Below the pieces are notes generated by a model. The model did not search any database. It was not told the DNA's origin and saw only the letters and a list, made by a program, of their open reading frames with translations. Position numbers and translations under genes: made by a program. Shown here in pieces: positions 24,101-34,928 of a DNA stretch of 64,000 bases. The stretch's first letter is position 1. Each line of letters starts with the position of its first letter. This DNA comes from Sclerotiophoma versabilis (lineage: Eukaryota; Ascomycota; Dothideomycetes; Pleosporales; Didymellaceae). The stretch is from the NCBI GenBank assembly GCA_012274445.1, contig JAAROD010000093.1, forward strand, positions 1,116,001 to 1,180,000, in the 5' to 3' direction.

Positions 24101-24157
24101 GTGGATATGTGTGGAGAGGAGAGTTTTGTGGATGCGTGGAAGAAGTGGAGAAAATAA
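21157..24157 (+). CDS. MLH3: DNA mismatch repair / meiotic recombination protein MLH3 (MutL homologue)
   Basis: Exons 21157-21388 and 21435-24157 with a 46-nt intron give 984 residues. The N-terminal GHKL ATPase has VLELLKNSLDA (catalytic Glu29, Asn33), DDGVGI (58-62) and GTRVTVRNLFGNMPVR. The variable linker is long and basic/Ser-rich, as in fungal MLH3. The C-terminal endonuclease motif DQHAADERVRVE begins near residue 745, matching DQHA(X)2E(X)4E; the later ACRSAIMFND and CAHGRPSMVP motifs complete the metal-binding site. This set separates MLH3 and PMS1 from MLH1; overall arrangement and length favour MLH3. In eukaryotes MLH3 pairs with MLH1 to nick DNA in meiotic crossover resolution and minor mismatch repair. 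The splice site within the ATPase domain restores G-G-L-G-K-L. Confidence 0.9.
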
Positions 24158-24537
24158 GGCGCTTCCTTTTCACGGGAACCTGCTTTGTCTGACTCTTGAC
24201 CCATGCCTAGATATCCATACATCCATACATTGTTTGTAACTTGGAGTTAGATCTCAGGCTCCACCTGCCGACCACGTAAGCGCGGAATTTCAGTCGGAAA
24301 GTGGGTGAGCCTTTGTCACCGAGCTCCGTTGCAGCTTACCGGACATACCACTCGGACTTGCCGCATCGGCCCCGTTTGGATCTGATAAGTCTGCTAAACA
24401 CTCTTCCGGTGACGGCGCTCGATCAGATAAGAGGCCGCATGCCCGGCATATGTACGCCTCTCACTCTGCGTACAAAAAAGTCAATTTCGCCCTGCTCGTT
24501 TTTTATTTAAGCAGTCCTTCAATTCAGAAATACCCCC
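24158..24537. other. Intergenic promoter region
   Basis: Between MLH3 and the oxidoreductase gene. No gene seen; presumably the 3' end of MLH3 and the promoter of the next gene. Confidence 0.45.
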
Positions 24538-25740
24538 ATGCTCAGAGCCATCATGACCAAGTCCATACCGAAAAATATTATCGTAGTAGGCGGCTCGTAC
24601 GTCGGACTCAACCTTGCCGAATCGCTTGCGAAAGCCTCCTCAGACAAGTTTCGAGTCCTACTTGTCGAGAAGAACAGTCATTTCCAGCACCTCTTCGCAT
24701 TCCCGCGGTATGCGCTCACAACCAAAGTCGACACCCATAAGGCTTTCATCCCCTACCAAAAGAGCAGATTAGGCCAGGAAGGTGCCATCGTCCAGGCCAA
24801 AGCGCTGAGCCTCAGCAAGGACGCAATCACACTGGACCGAGAAGTCGATCTCGATGGACAGAAGACGAATAGAATCCCTTATGCCGCGCTGGCGATTACA
24901 ACAGGTACAAAACTCAGCCCGCCCAGTACACTGCCTGGGAGCGAGAAGCTGGACGGCACGGCGTATCTGAGGAAGCACGCCGCGCGCGTCGAAGCCAGCA
25001 AGAAAATCGTCATCATCGGCGGTGGAGCGGTTGGCGTGCAGATGGCGACGGACATCAAGCAGTTGTTTCCGGAAAAGAATGTCACGCTCATCCACTCGCG
25101 CGCCAACGTGATGAGCAAATTCCACCCCGATCTGCACGATATTGTGTCGCAGCGCTTTGAAGAGCTGGGCGTGCATACGGTGCTAGGCCAGGGCCGGGTC
25201 AAACTCCCGGAGAACGGTTTTCCGACTGATGGACGCGAGTTCGAGGTCGAGGTGCAAGATGGCACGAAAGTCACTGCTGATGTCGCGATTATATCTACGG
25301 GCCAGACACCACAGTCTGATCTCCTTGCGTCGCTGGCACCGGACTGTATCGATGACGGCGGGTTTATTCATGTCAAGGACACGCTGCAGATCCTAGACGA
25401 CAGATTCACGAATGTTTTTGCTCTGGGCGATGTTGCGGCGACTAAGGCGCATAAAGCTGCGAGGCCAGCGTTGAGACAGGCTGAGGTTGTTGCGGCGAAT
25501 ATCCAGCGCATCGTTAACGACCAAGAGGGGGAGTTGGAGAGGTACGAAGTCACAGATCCTGCCGCCATACACCTCACATTAGGGATTGAGAAGAGTGTCA
25601 TCTTCCGCAATCCAAGGAAAGATGGAAGTGAGGGGAGTGAGGAGCCGGTAGCTATGCATAAGGACGACGGTAAGTTTGATATGGGCATCGATGGTGTGTG
25701 GGCGAGGAGAGGTGCGGATATTAGCCAACCTATGCTGTAG
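24538..25740 (+). CDS. AIF/AMID-type FAD-dependent NAD(P)H oxidoreductase
   Basis: A single-exon protein of 400 residues (395 if the in-frame Met at 24553, which has a better start context, is used). It has two Rossmann folds: NIIVVGGSYVGLNLAESL at about 13-30 for FAD and KIVIIGGGAVGVQMATDI at about 156-173 for NAD(P)H. The FAD-closing motif VFALGDVA near residue 300 is followed by KAARPALRQAEVVA. The order matches the pyridine nucleotide-disulphide oxidoreductase class II branch that contains human AIFM2 and fungal AMID-like proteins. Members use NAD(P)H to reduce quinones or similar acceptors. There is no cleavable presequence, so mitochondrial import is not evident. Exact acceptor unknown. 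Confidence 0.88.
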   Translation: MLRAIMTKSIPKNIIVVGGSYVGLNLAESLAKASSDKFRVLLVEKNSHFQHLFAFPRYALTTKVDTHKAFIPYQKSRLGQEGAIVQAKALSLSKDAITLDREVDLDGQKTNRIPYAALAITTGTKLSPPSTLPGSEKLDGTAYLRKHAARVEASKKIVIIGGGAVGVQMATDIKQLFPEKNVTLIHSRANVMSKFHPDLHDIVSQRFEELGVHTVLGQGRVKLPENGFPTDGREFEVEVQDGTKVTADVAIISTGQTPQSDLLASLAPDCIDDGGFIHVKDTLQILDDRFTNVFALGDVAATKAHKAARPALRQAEVVAANIQRIVNDQEGELERYEVTDPAAIHLTLGIEKSVIFRNPRKDGSEGSEEPVAMHKDDGKFDMGIDGVWARRGADISQPML

Positions 25741-26607
25741 GGAACATATTAGTCTGATGTGCGAACAAACCATAGTGATATGGATGGTTGAGATAGATAC
25801 CCTCGAATGGACGATCATTTGCATCAGAAAGACCAAGGAGGAATGTAAAGCTTTGACAGTCTTCATTTGCAGAGACCATGCTAAAATGGCTTGACCCCGA
25901 TGGTGAACGAGACAGCAGCAACTGTAGAGAGTATGCAAGAGTAAGTGTGCTAAATCCTGTAGAAAAAGTGCTCATTGCTAGCGTCGTATCAAATCATAAT
26001 CATCTTATGAACGGGATGCTCAAACTGTGAGGCCCCTAAGCTCTTCCACCAACTTCACTAATGACGACAGAGCGCGACGTTTCGGTACTCTGGCGGTTCG
26101 TGGCATCAGAACAGCTGTAAAGGACAGAGAGTATATGTATGAGCGTCATGAGACCCGAGTAGCCAATTGTCGGCAGTCAGGTCAATTAAACGCTCACGGT
26201 GTCGTTCTTGGAATATCTAAGAGGGCTTGTAGCGAAGGTGGACTTTTCGAACAAGCGTGACAAATTCGTTCCTGTGTTTTTTTACACTGGCAACTAGACA
26301 GCTCCTTAACCCAGCGCATGCTTCATCCTGATCATGATGGACGAAGCATGCTTGTGAGCGTGCTGACGCAGTCGCAAAGGTGAGGGTTGAAGTGAAGAAG
26401 TCTCGCTGCAGAAATATTTGGCGACCCTCGACCCACGCTAGCCGCATCCCAGCCTCATAATCCCTGCACCCTTAACCCCTTTGATCCACGTCGCTCACAG
26501 CTATTAAACAAGCACGCCAGCATCAACACAACCCGTCAAACCAATGTCACTTTCATATCTGACCAAGAAATGATCCTCAGGAGCTCCTTACACCACATCG
26601 GCCGCCC
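25741..26607. other. Intergenic region
   Basis: No supported gene; short frames only. The last 100 bases before 26608 are pyrimidine/adenine-rich leader-like sequence. An ATG at 26570 lies upstream in the leader. Confidence 0.4.
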
Positions 26608-27423
26608 ATGTACCGCCCCTCGTGCCGGCTCCTGCGCCTCCCTTCTAAACTGCAAAGGCGTGCACGCCGCTCCCGCCTCTTCGCAATGTTCATCCTGATC
26701 TCCACAATCATCACGTTCATTTTCCCGTTCTACTGCATCTACAAGCCGCCCAACACGCTGATACGGTATTTCCAGCACCGCTGGCCAGATGTGTTGTGGC
26801 ACGTGCGCACGAGTGAGAAGGTGATCGCCCTGACCATCGACGACGCACCATCCGAGTACACTCGGGAGATCTTAGAATTGCTCCGGGAGAACGATGCGCA
26901 TGCGACGTTCTTTGTTATCGGGGGGCAGGTGGCTGGGAGAGAAGGGGTTTTGGAGGATATGGTGAAGAGTGGGATGGAGCTTGGGAACCATGCTATGCAC
27001 GATGAGCCTTCTCGCTCTTTGTCACATGCGCGATTGGAGTCTGAGATGATGCAGGTCGAGAGCTGGATTAATGCTACATATGCCAAAGTCGATGTACCCC
27101 AGCCACCTAGGTATTTCCGTCCTGGATCGGGGTTCTTCAGCACGGGCATGCGCGCGCAGATCAAAGAGATGGGTTACAAAATGGTGCTGGGCAGCATCTA
27201 TCCGCATGATCCACAGATTCCATATCCTAGGGTGAATGCAAGGCACATTCTGAGCATGACACGGCCGGGTGGAATTATTATCTGTCACGACAGGAGGGGC
27301 TGGACATTGCCAATGTTGCGCAAGGTGCTGCCTGAATTGAAGAGGAGAGGGTATACAATTACGACTGTAACGGGCTTGCTGGAAGCTACAGGGAGTGCGG
27401 AGAGCAGGAATAAAGGAAGCTGA
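26608..27423 (+). CDS. Membrane-anchored polysaccharide deacetylase (CE4, NodB domain)
   Basis: A 271-residue single-exon protein. A basic N-terminus (RRARRSR) is followed by one hydrophobic segment at about 26-45 (AMFILISTIITFIFPFYCIY), giving a type II anchor with the enzyme in the secretory lumen or outside the cell. NodB motifs are in order: TIDDAPSEY (76-84, the TFDDGP motif with Asp78-Asp79), NHAMHD (127-132, supplying the metal-binding His pair), RYFRPGSGF (168-176) and IICHD (224-228, catalytic His). These residues support a metal-dependent N- or O-deacetylase. The substrate may be chitin or another wall glycan, but the DDAP and HAMHD variants fit the less-studied fungal branch, so it is left open. 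Confidence 0.88.
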   Translation: MYRPSCRLLRLPSKLQRRARRSRLFAMFILISTIITFIFPFYCIYKPPNTLIRYFQHRWPDVLWHVRTSEKVIALTIDDAPSEYTREILELLRENDAHATFFVIGGQVAGREGVLEDMVKSGMELGNHAMHDEPSRSLSHARLESEMMQVESWINATYAKVDVPQPPRYFRPGSGFFSTGMRAQIKEMGYKMVLGSIYPHDPQIPYPRVNARHILSMTRPGGIIICHDRRGWTLPMLRKVLPELKRRGYTITTVTGLLEATGSAESRNKGS

Positions 27424-27969
27424 GGTTAGAAATGTGTATGATCATGGACGATAGCCTTTTTGGAGCAAACGAGGAGGTATGAGCATCTGGATCATGGACC
27501 ACTGTGATCATGCGATGGGGGCAGATCCCAGAGCTGCTGTACTCTCAATACAGGACAAATCGTTAGCGGTAGCAGCATATTGAGGAGACTACGAAGGCTG
27601 TGGTGATAGCATGCTCCGTGCATACAGACAGTCTACAGGAAGAGTTTCAGCATCCTCCACCAGGGGTATCTTCTTGCGCTTCACATTGTGGTTTCAACGC
27701 AAAGCAGAGTATATACCCCGTAGAGCCTGGCATAAATCTATCACATAGCGAAGCTCATTATGGGAGACGCACCAATTTACACTCTGAGCCTAGATATGGC
27801 ATGATGAAATACTACAACAATATACTAAACAGTGTCCAAAACGTAGCGAACACCTCATTTTACAGTCATTACTTGAGAGAGCTCTAGAATCCGATCACCC
27901 CCAATCATTGCGCTGCTGTTGTCTTCACAGGGTCCGAGTTGGGCGTTGGTGCATCTTCAAAAGCGAACT
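27424..27969. other. Intergenic region
   Basis: 3' flank of the deacetylase gene. A 95-codon plus-strand frame at 27600-27887 shows nothing recognisable. Confidence 0.35.
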
Positions 27970-28404
27970 TCATAAATGCAGGCTTCTTTCATTGGTTGAG
28001 CACAGTATAATCGATGAGGCGTTGTGCAAACTCCGAGAGATGTCTATATCAAATCTTGGCAGGCGCTCCTCTAGTGCTGGAATGATCGGCGCTAACGTCG
28101 ATCGTAGTGTGACGTGCTTGGTGTTTGGCGTGTACCAACATTCAGCTTGCGGCGGCGCTTCCGACATGTATGACGTGTCTAGCACCAATTTCCTGAGGTC
28201 GGATACGAACGGTGAGGGAACGCAATCGACATTACGAACCGGCCATGGTACTGAAAGGCGCTGGAAGTTGCTCGTACTCTGTAGTATTAGCACGACTGAC
28301 TGAAATACTACAAAGTAATGGAACATTCTGATTGCGTGCTCTCGAAATATCAAAATTGATTCGACAGCAGGCATAACAGGTAGGGGATGAAATGTTACAA
28401 GCAC
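27970..28404 (-). CDS. Orphan reading frame, possibly a gene fragment
   Basis: A 144-residue frame with protein-like composition (NFQRLSVPWPVRNVDCVPSP, LRKLVLDTSYMSEAPPQ, TKHVTLRSTLAPIIPALEE). The alternation of hydrophobic strands and L-x-L segments recalls degenerate leucine-rich or F-box-type fungal proteins, but I cannot name a family. A good intron end (GCTAAT...CTACAG) lies inside the frame near 28286, so the upstream part may be intronic. No clear start or promoter. It may be a fragment of a decayed gene. Confidence 0.28.
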   Translation of the reverse strand: MLVTFHPLPVMPAVESILIFREHAIRMFHYFVVFQSVVLILQSTSNFQRLSVPWPVRNVDCVPSPFVSDLRKLVLDTSYMSEAPPQAECWYTPNTKHVTLRSTLAPIIPALEERLPRFDIDISRSLHNASSIILCSTNERSLHL

Positions 28405-28588
28405 GACAGGAAGTGATTACAGTGTTGGAGAATTAAACCATTTCATTGGGTAATGTTACATATCATAATTGAAGCAGGCCTGCTGTAGGCTCATATCATA
28501 TCGCTTCGTTCTCCACGACGCCATGTACTGACGAACTCATTCTAGGTCGCCAAGATGAGAAACAATTATTCAATTCCTAACGAGTAAT

Positions 28589-29221
28589 TTACTCGAAGGG
28601 GTTGGTGCGGGTGCCCCAGTAGGTGAGGAACAGGGAGAGACCGACGGTCTCAAGAACGCGGGCAACAGCGCCAACGGCGATGGTGTCAAGAGGACGCTTC
28701 TCGGTGAGGACCTGGGAGACGATCTAGGCGTTATCAGTAAACAGTCAAAGAATGGTGTGAAACGAGGGATGGCGTACGGAGGGAGCAGCGGAAGCGAAGA
28801 AGATCAAAGAGCCGAGGTAAGCAGCGCCCTTGTAGGTAAGGGTGCCGGTAGCGTTGATGAGAGCACCAACACCGTACGACTGGACGGCAGAGCCGACAAT
28901 GGAGCTACCCCACGAGGCAGCGGCGGTGGCAGCCTCCTTGGAGTGGAAGTACTCCTCCTTGGAGTTGGCCTGCTGTGCGCGACGGTAGGCGTCACCGAAA
29001 ACGGGGCCAAGGACGGCAAGGGAGACAGCGTGGTTGAAGGCCGTGCCGAGAGCGATGGCAGAGGGCTTGACGGGAGGGAGGTCTGATGGATCATACGTTA
29101 GCCATTGATGCATTGGGTGATGTTGTGATCAAAACACGCAGAAATTGCGTGATTAAGCTTAATACGTGCCAGCTGCTGAGGCTGGTGAATAGAGGTTGCA
29201 CTTACAGCTGAGGGAGGCCAT
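28589..29221 (-). CDS. DUF1761 family membrane protein
   Basis: Three exons (29221-29206, 29082-28778, 28723-28589) give 151 residues. The first exon is only 16 nt (MASLS plus one base); its 123-nt intron and the 54-nt second intron have standard ends. The joined protein has the family pattern: LPPVKPSAIALGTAFNHAVS, GPVFGDAYRRAQQANSKE, SIVGSAVQSYGVGALINATG, TYKGAAYLGSLIFFASAAPS, and a C-terminal LFLTYWGTRTNPFE. Three or four hydrophobic segments indicate an integral membrane protein. DUF1761 has no established function. It is divergent from the Dabb-domain gene. Confidence 0.85.
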
Positions 29222-29849
29222 TGTGTGTGATGTGATGGTTTTGGGGATGAAAGAATCGGTGGGAAGTAGTGGTGATGGGTATCTGAGTGGTGATGATGGC
29301 AGAAGAACAAGCGGTACAGGTTGCTTTTGTACTTGCGGCACGCAACGATGGCTTGCACTGGCAACCCGTGACACAATGTGACGTCACGCCAAGCTTGAAC
29401 GAATGGGCCATGAAATCCAGCTTCAGCCGCCGCTATGAGGCAAGCTGCCCCACTGCCTTGGAGTGATCTGGACTGTGCGTCCGTGATCTGTTTGCATGAT
29501 GAAATTGCATGAGGTTCGAGCTGATTCTGCCGTCTTGCGATTTGCGAACATGGAGTTTGATGTTCAGGTACGTCACAGATGAGGAAGGAGCGATGAAGCT
29601 ATGGCCAGCAAGCCGCTTCTGGAGCTCTTCAGGTTAGCGCCTTCCCCCTCACGTGAACCGCTGGAGTATTGCTGGAGGATGCAAAGGAGCGGGAAAATGT
29701 CAACGTTACCTTTGTTATACTCGTGTGCACGTCAAACGTCAAATTGAAGGCGCAAGGCACGCGACTCCAGTTTTCTGGCGATCTCCCCACAAAGAACGCG
29801 CGCTACCCACACGTCGTTGCGCAATAACAGGGAACCCCTATCCACCGAG
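29222..29849. other. Divergent promoter region
   Basis: 5' space between the DUF1761 gene and the Dabb-domain gene. Short frames on both strands are not supported as genes. Confidence 0.45.
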
Positions 29850-30418
29850 ATGCTTATCCCGAGGAAAGCTTTTGGAGCCTTGACGTTCGTCCTCTGTGTT
29901 GCGGGCCTATTTGTCTTCTCCAATTCAAACGTGCCATGGTCGGTCTATCTCTTTGGCAGCCATGCTCCACTGGTACCGTACACTACGCACGTTGTCCTGT
30001 TCCAATTCAAGGAAACAGCCACTAGCTTCGCGGTCAAGGAGGTACGCAACGCTCCAGAACGTGCTGCGCACAGGCCTAACAGCATGCAGATCACATCAAA
30101 GTTCTTTGGTCTGAAGAAGTCGTGTGTTCACCCAGATACACATAGGCCATATATTCTGTCCATTACTGGTGGAAAAGATACGTCCATCGAGGGCCTGCAG
30201 GTACCCGAGACCCTGGTTTGGTAGTCGTACAAGCTTCTGACACGCAGCTGTAGAACGGCATAAGCCACGCCTTTATCCTCAAATTCAGCTCGAATGAAGA
30301 GCGAGACTACTACGTGAAGGAAGATCCTGCGCACCAATTGTTCAAGGACGCTGCCGCTGAAGTAGTGGAGAAGGCGATAGTTGTTGACTTCCAAGAGGGT
30401 ATTTTTACTAACGCATAG
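29850..30418 (+). CDS. Stress-responsive A/B barrel (Dabb) domain protein with N-terminal membrane anchor
   Basis: Three exons (29850-30041, 30090-30200, 30254-30418), introns 48 and 53 nt with CTAAC and CTGAC branch points, all phase 0, giving 155 residues. An N-terminal hydrophobic segment at about 8-26 (GALTFVLCVAGLFVFSNS) is a likely signal anchor. The Dabb domain follows: THVVLFQFKETATSFAVKEV, a helix-containing middle, then GISHAFILKFSSNEERDYYV and HQLFKDAAAEVVEKAIVVDF. The THVVLFQFK and later H-A-F-I-L strands are the recurrent dimer-forming signature. Dabb proteins form ferredoxin-like dimeric barrels and vary in function (stress proteins, some biosynthetic enzymes); none can be assigned here. 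Confidence 0.85.
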
Positions 30419-30613
30419 TTGTCTTATACAGAGTGTCTACTAGGAGATTGGTACTGAACTGCTCCAGCCTGGTGCTTGGGGCGCAACGTATATACGTGAC
30501 AATATAATATACGCTTTTACGCTGTATGACAGTCCGTGAATCATGATCTTATGTCCAGCTACGTGAACTTCAAAACCCAGCTTTACGCATCAAGGCACTA
30601 GATATAGCCCACT

Positions 30614-31162
30614 CTACAGCGCCTTTCTCAACGCGCTCTTAAACGGAATAATCTGGATCTTACTCAAATCCCAAACCCCACCCTTTACATAAACATCCTC
30701 CTTGAGTCTCTCCTCGACCTCCTCCCTAGTCTTCGCACCAATAAGCATAGCACTACCCTTCATCTTTGGCGGCCCAGCATCACCCTCCTTAATTGGCTCT
30801 TCAAGCATAGCGCCTATTCCTCAATTGTCAGCATACGTCCATAGCCATGACCAATGCACACAACACCTAACATGCCCGCGCCGGGACCGTGGTGTAGGAT
30901 AGGATATAATAACGCAGGGTAAGGTCAACGTACCGCCCCAGAGCCAGAAGCTCTCATCATCCTTCTTCAGTCCGCCCAAATGTTCTTGCCTCACGGCAAT
31001 GCGCTTCTGCAGCGCGCCCTCATAGTCTGGCACGATGACGAGCCATTCCTGCAGCGGCGCACTTGAACTCGCCATTGTCCTTGTTATGTTCGTTCTCGAA
31101 GTTGCAAATCTTGGTATGGTGCGAGCGGTGCGGAGGATGGGACGGAAGCTTGAGGCGAGCAT
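30614..31162 (-). CDS. YCII-related domain protein
   Basis: Exons 31162-30934 and 30813-30614 join across a 120-nt intron (GTACGT, branch CTGAC, acceptor ATAG) into 142 residues. The core EWLVIVPDYEGALQKRIAVR..HL and GSAMLIGAKTREEVEERLKED with V.K.GVWD is the YCII fold (dimeric alpha/beta barrel). The His in RQEHLGGL is at the position of the YciI His; family function is poorly defined. The first 29 residues are Arg/Ser/Thr-rich without acidic residues, like a mitochondrial presequence. A second in-frame Met at 31075 (MASSSAPLQEW) would give a cytosolic form, so dual targeting is possible. Confidence 0.85.
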
Positions 31163-31705
31163 ATATCGAGCTGTAGGGAGTTTGGGGAGAGCTGTTTCAG
31201 CCGAGGTAGTCAGCTGTTGTTCAAAACTCTGGGGAGATTGGGGTATATGTCAGGGCTGATGTGCGCTTATGTACTTACGAGCTTCAGTTGCAGCTAGAGG
31301 TCCAGAGGTGGGGCGTGGACTGGTAATTATACACTTGTACTCAGCAAGGCGTGCGGGAGTACAGCTGTAGGGCGTTGCGGGGCGGTTTCGGGACAAGAAC
31401 CGCGGGGCGAACGTCGGCGGATCTCGATGCACGAATCGGAGACACAGGAGGATAGAGTATGAAGGTTATCGTCGGCAACAACATGTACAAGATTCAAGAC
31501 AATAGGGAGCGAGTGTTAAGAACGTGATGTACACGGATTAAGACTACAGAAACAACGATATCGCTATCCAAACTCATAAATCATTCCTCCTCTTGCCTGC
31601 GTGACCCAGTACCCAAACCATCAACGCCAGAGAATCAAGGGCAGTCGCCCGCCTTAACCATATTTAACACCATATGCAGCATCCCTGAACAATCAAAATT
31701 TCCAT
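31163..31705. other. Intergenic region
   Basis: 5' of the YCII gene and 3' of RNR1. No gene seen. Confidence 0.4.
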
Positions 31706-34558
31706 TTAACCAGAGCACATGAGGCAGGACTCAGGGTTCTCTATCGAGCAGGCAAGGGCAGCCTCGGCATAGATGTCACCATCGCGCTCCTTACTATCGT
31801 CATCTGCATCCTCAGCCTGCTTGTCCTTGGACGTGGAGTCCTCCTCGGCGGGCTTGCTTGAAGAGTCAACGGCAACGAGCTTGGGGCTGTCGCCCTCCTC
31901 GACGTCGGCCTTGAAGGGCTTGCTGGCCAAAGCGTTCTCTGCAGGTGGAAGCTTGTTCTCAGCAGCAGGTGGTGGGGTGGCCGATGGTGTTGGTACACCA
32001 TTCACAGAGTCTGAAACTCCGTTGGGTGTCTTGGTGGCGTACATTGGCCTGGGGGCCGGAGTAGGAGATGGCGAGCCAACACCGGCCTGCTGGAAGCCAG
32101 GCTGGCGCCTCTTTGATGGGAGAGCGCGGGCAATATTGGTGTCGGCAACCTTAAGAGCCTCCTGGTCGACGGTGAACTGAATAGGAGCAGAAGCAGCCAT
32201 GGTTCGGAGGTAGTACATGCCGGTCTTGAGACCAAGCTTCCATCCAGCGAAATGCATGGAGGTGATCTTGCCCATGGTAGGCTCCTTCATGTGGATGTTC
32301 AGGGACTGAGACTGGTCGATAAAGGCACCACGGTCAGCAGCCATCTGGATGATGGTACGCTGGGAGATCTCCCAGACTGTCTTGTACAGGACCTTGATCT
32401 CATCAGGGATGTTAGGGATGCGCTGAATGGAACCACCCTCAGCAATAATGCGGTTCTTCATGTTCTCAGTCCAGAGACCCATGTCGACAAGGTCCTTGAG
32501 CAGCCAGGGGTTGACGACCTGGAACTCACCAGCAAGCACACGACGAGAGTAGATGTTCGAGGTGTAAGGCTCGAAGCACTCGTTGTTGCCAAGAATCTGG
32601 GAGGTGGAAGCAGTAGGCATAGGTGCAATGAGCAGAGAGTTGCGGACACCAAACTGTGCAATCTTTTCCTTCAGCGAAGCCCAGTCCCACAGGTCGGTGG
32701 GAGTGACACCCCACATGTCGTACTGAAGCTGACCCTGAGAAACAGGCGAGCCCTCATATGTAGCGTAAGGGCCAAGCTCCTTAGCAGTATCGCAGGAAGA
32801 GGTTAAGGCAGCGTGGTAGATGGTCTCGAAGATCTGGATGTTGAGTTTCTTAGCCTCTGGGGACTCGAACGGCAGGCGAAGAGCGAGGAAAGCGTCAGCA
32901 AGACCCTGGACACCAAGACCAATAGGCCTGTGACGGAAGTTACTGCGGCGTGCCTCCTCAACTGGGTAGTGGTTGACCTCGATGATCTTGTTGAGGTTAC
33001 GAGTGCAGACCTGGACGACCTCGTGAAGCTTCTTGAAGTCGAACTCTCCACGCTTGTAATCAACAAAGGAGGGAAGAGCAACGGAAGCTAAGTTGCAGAC
33101 AGCAACCTCATCGGGTGCGGTGTACTCGATGATCTCAGTGCAAAGGTTGGAGCTGCGGATGGTACCGAGGTTCTTCTGGTTGCTCTTCCTGTTGGCAGCA
33201 TCCTTGTAGAGCATGAAGGGGTTACCAGTCTCGGTTTGAGCCTCGAGGATGGCGTACCAGAGCTTCTGAGCGCGGACGGTCTCGCGACCACGGCCTTCCT
33301 TCTCGTACTTCTCATACAGGGCAACAAACTCGTCACCGTAGACGTCAGCGAGACCAGGGCACTCGTTGGGACACATGAGTGTCCACTCGCCGTTCTCCTG
33401 GACACGCTGCATAAAGAGATCGGGGATCCAGAGGGCGTAGAAGAGATCGCGAGCACGAACCTCCTCCTTGCCGTGGTTCTTCCTCAGGTCGAGGAAGCCG
33501 AAGACGTCAGCGTGCCACGGCTCAAGGTAAATGGCGAAGGCACCAGGACGCTTGTTGCCACCCTGATCGACGTAGCGGGCAGTGTTGTTGTAGACACGGA
33601 GCATAGGAATAAGACCGTTCGATGTTCCGTTGGTTCCTCCAATATAGGAACCAGTGGCACGAATGCGGTGGACGTTGAGACCAATACCGCCAGCAGTCTT
33701 GGAGATCAACGCACAGGTCTTCAGGGTATCATAGATACCGTCAATGCTGTCCTCCTTCATGTCGATGAGGAAACAAGACGACATCTGAGGGGATGGTGTG
33801 CCGGCATTGAAGAGCGTCGGCGACGCGTGTGTAAAGTACTTCTGCGACATGTATTCGTATGTCTCGATGGCCTTTTCGATATCCTCCATGTGAATACCAA
33901 CGGCAACACGCATAAGCATGTGCTGTGGGCGCTCGGCAACCTTTCCATTGATACGGAGGAGGTATGAGCGTTCTAGTGTCTTGAAGCCAAAGAACTGGTA
34001 GTTGAAGTCGCGGTCGTAGACGATGGCACTGTTAAGCTCATCGGCGTGTTCCTGGATGATCTTGTAGACTCGGTCCGAGATCATAGGCTGACTCTTGCCG
34101 TTCTTTGGGTTGACGTATGAATAAAGGTCGTGGATGACGGCAGAGAACTGCTTCTTTGTCTGTTTGTGGAGGTTGGAGACGGCGATACGCGCGGCAAGGA
34201 TAGCGTAGTCTGGATGTGTGGTGGTCATGTATGCTGCTGTCTCAGCGGCCTATCGTCTGTCAGGACTGGGAGGGGTAAGACGCGTTCATAGTGACGTACT
34301 AAGTCGTCAAGCTGGATTGTGTTGACACCCTGGTACACGCCAGAGATGACCTTCATTGTGATAGCAGCAGGGTCAACATGGTCAGGGTCAAGCCCGTAAC
34401 ACAACCTCGACACGCGAGCTGTGATCTTGTCGAACTGCACGCGTTCTTTGCGTCCATCTGGTGCACGTTTGTCAGCCACAGTAACGACATGCAGGGACCT
34501 TAAAGAGCAGTCCAGACGGTAGCAATGGCTTGTACATACCTCGCTTGAAGACAAACAT
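31706..34558 (-). CDS. RNR1: Ribonucleoside-diphosphate reductase large subunit (class Ia)
   Basis: Three exons (34558-34540, 34457-34300, 34249-31706) with introns of 82 and 50 nt give 906 residues. The first exon is 19 nt (MFVFKR plus one base), joining to [13 protein letters not shown], the start of the N-terminal ATP-cone that senses dATP/ATP. The catalytic barrel has SSCFLIDM (first redox Cys), NLCTEI (thiyl radical Cys and Glu), [15 protein letters not shown] and [15 protein letters not shown]. The C-terminal redox pair is in ESCLMCSG at the very end, after a Pro/Ser/Asp-rich linker of about 120 residues. It reduces all four NDPs to dNDPs with the small subunit RNR2, supplying DNA synthesis and repair. 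Two MCB-like sites upstream suggest G1/S control. Confidence 0.96.
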
Positions 34559-34669
34559 GGTGAAGACGCGAAAGTATTATGGGGTATATGGGTATAGAAG
34601 AGGGGAGGTGGTGTGAGAGAGGGAACAGTGCGGTGGGGTTGGAGGAGGTTTTAAGTGTTTGGCACGGCA

Positions 34670-34694
34670 ACGCGTCCAGTGCACGTTCACGCGT
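34670..34694. promoter_or_regulatory. Pair of MCB (ACGCGT) sites upstream of RNR1
   Basis: ACGCGT occurs at 34670-34675 and 34689-34694, 19 bp apart and about 110-135 bp upstream of the RNR1 start. ACGCGT is the core bound by the MBF complex (Mbp1-Swi6 in yeast), which drives S-phase genes including RNR1. Function here is inferred from motif, spacing and target. Confidence 0.6.
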
Positions 34695-34928
34695 CGCGCC
34701 TGCCGCAGATTTGTAACTAGCGCGTTGCATCGAGTAAAGTGCTTGCATGGCCGCGGCGATCGATGATCTGATAAGATCAAGCGGCCAAACTTTCGCCGAC
34801 GCCCGAACTTTTCTGGGTGAGCATCAACCATTGCGAGGCTCCGGGGTGGTGCATCGTGAGCCGCATCGAACGTCTTCTTCGTCTTCTTCGTGTTCTTTGT
34901 ACTTTCGTAGCGCCAATTACCTCTCATC

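Noticed and set aside
33236..33967. 243-codon plus-strand frame opposite RNR1
   Set aside because: Mirror of the strongly biased RNR1 codons; the RNR1 frame is unambiguous.
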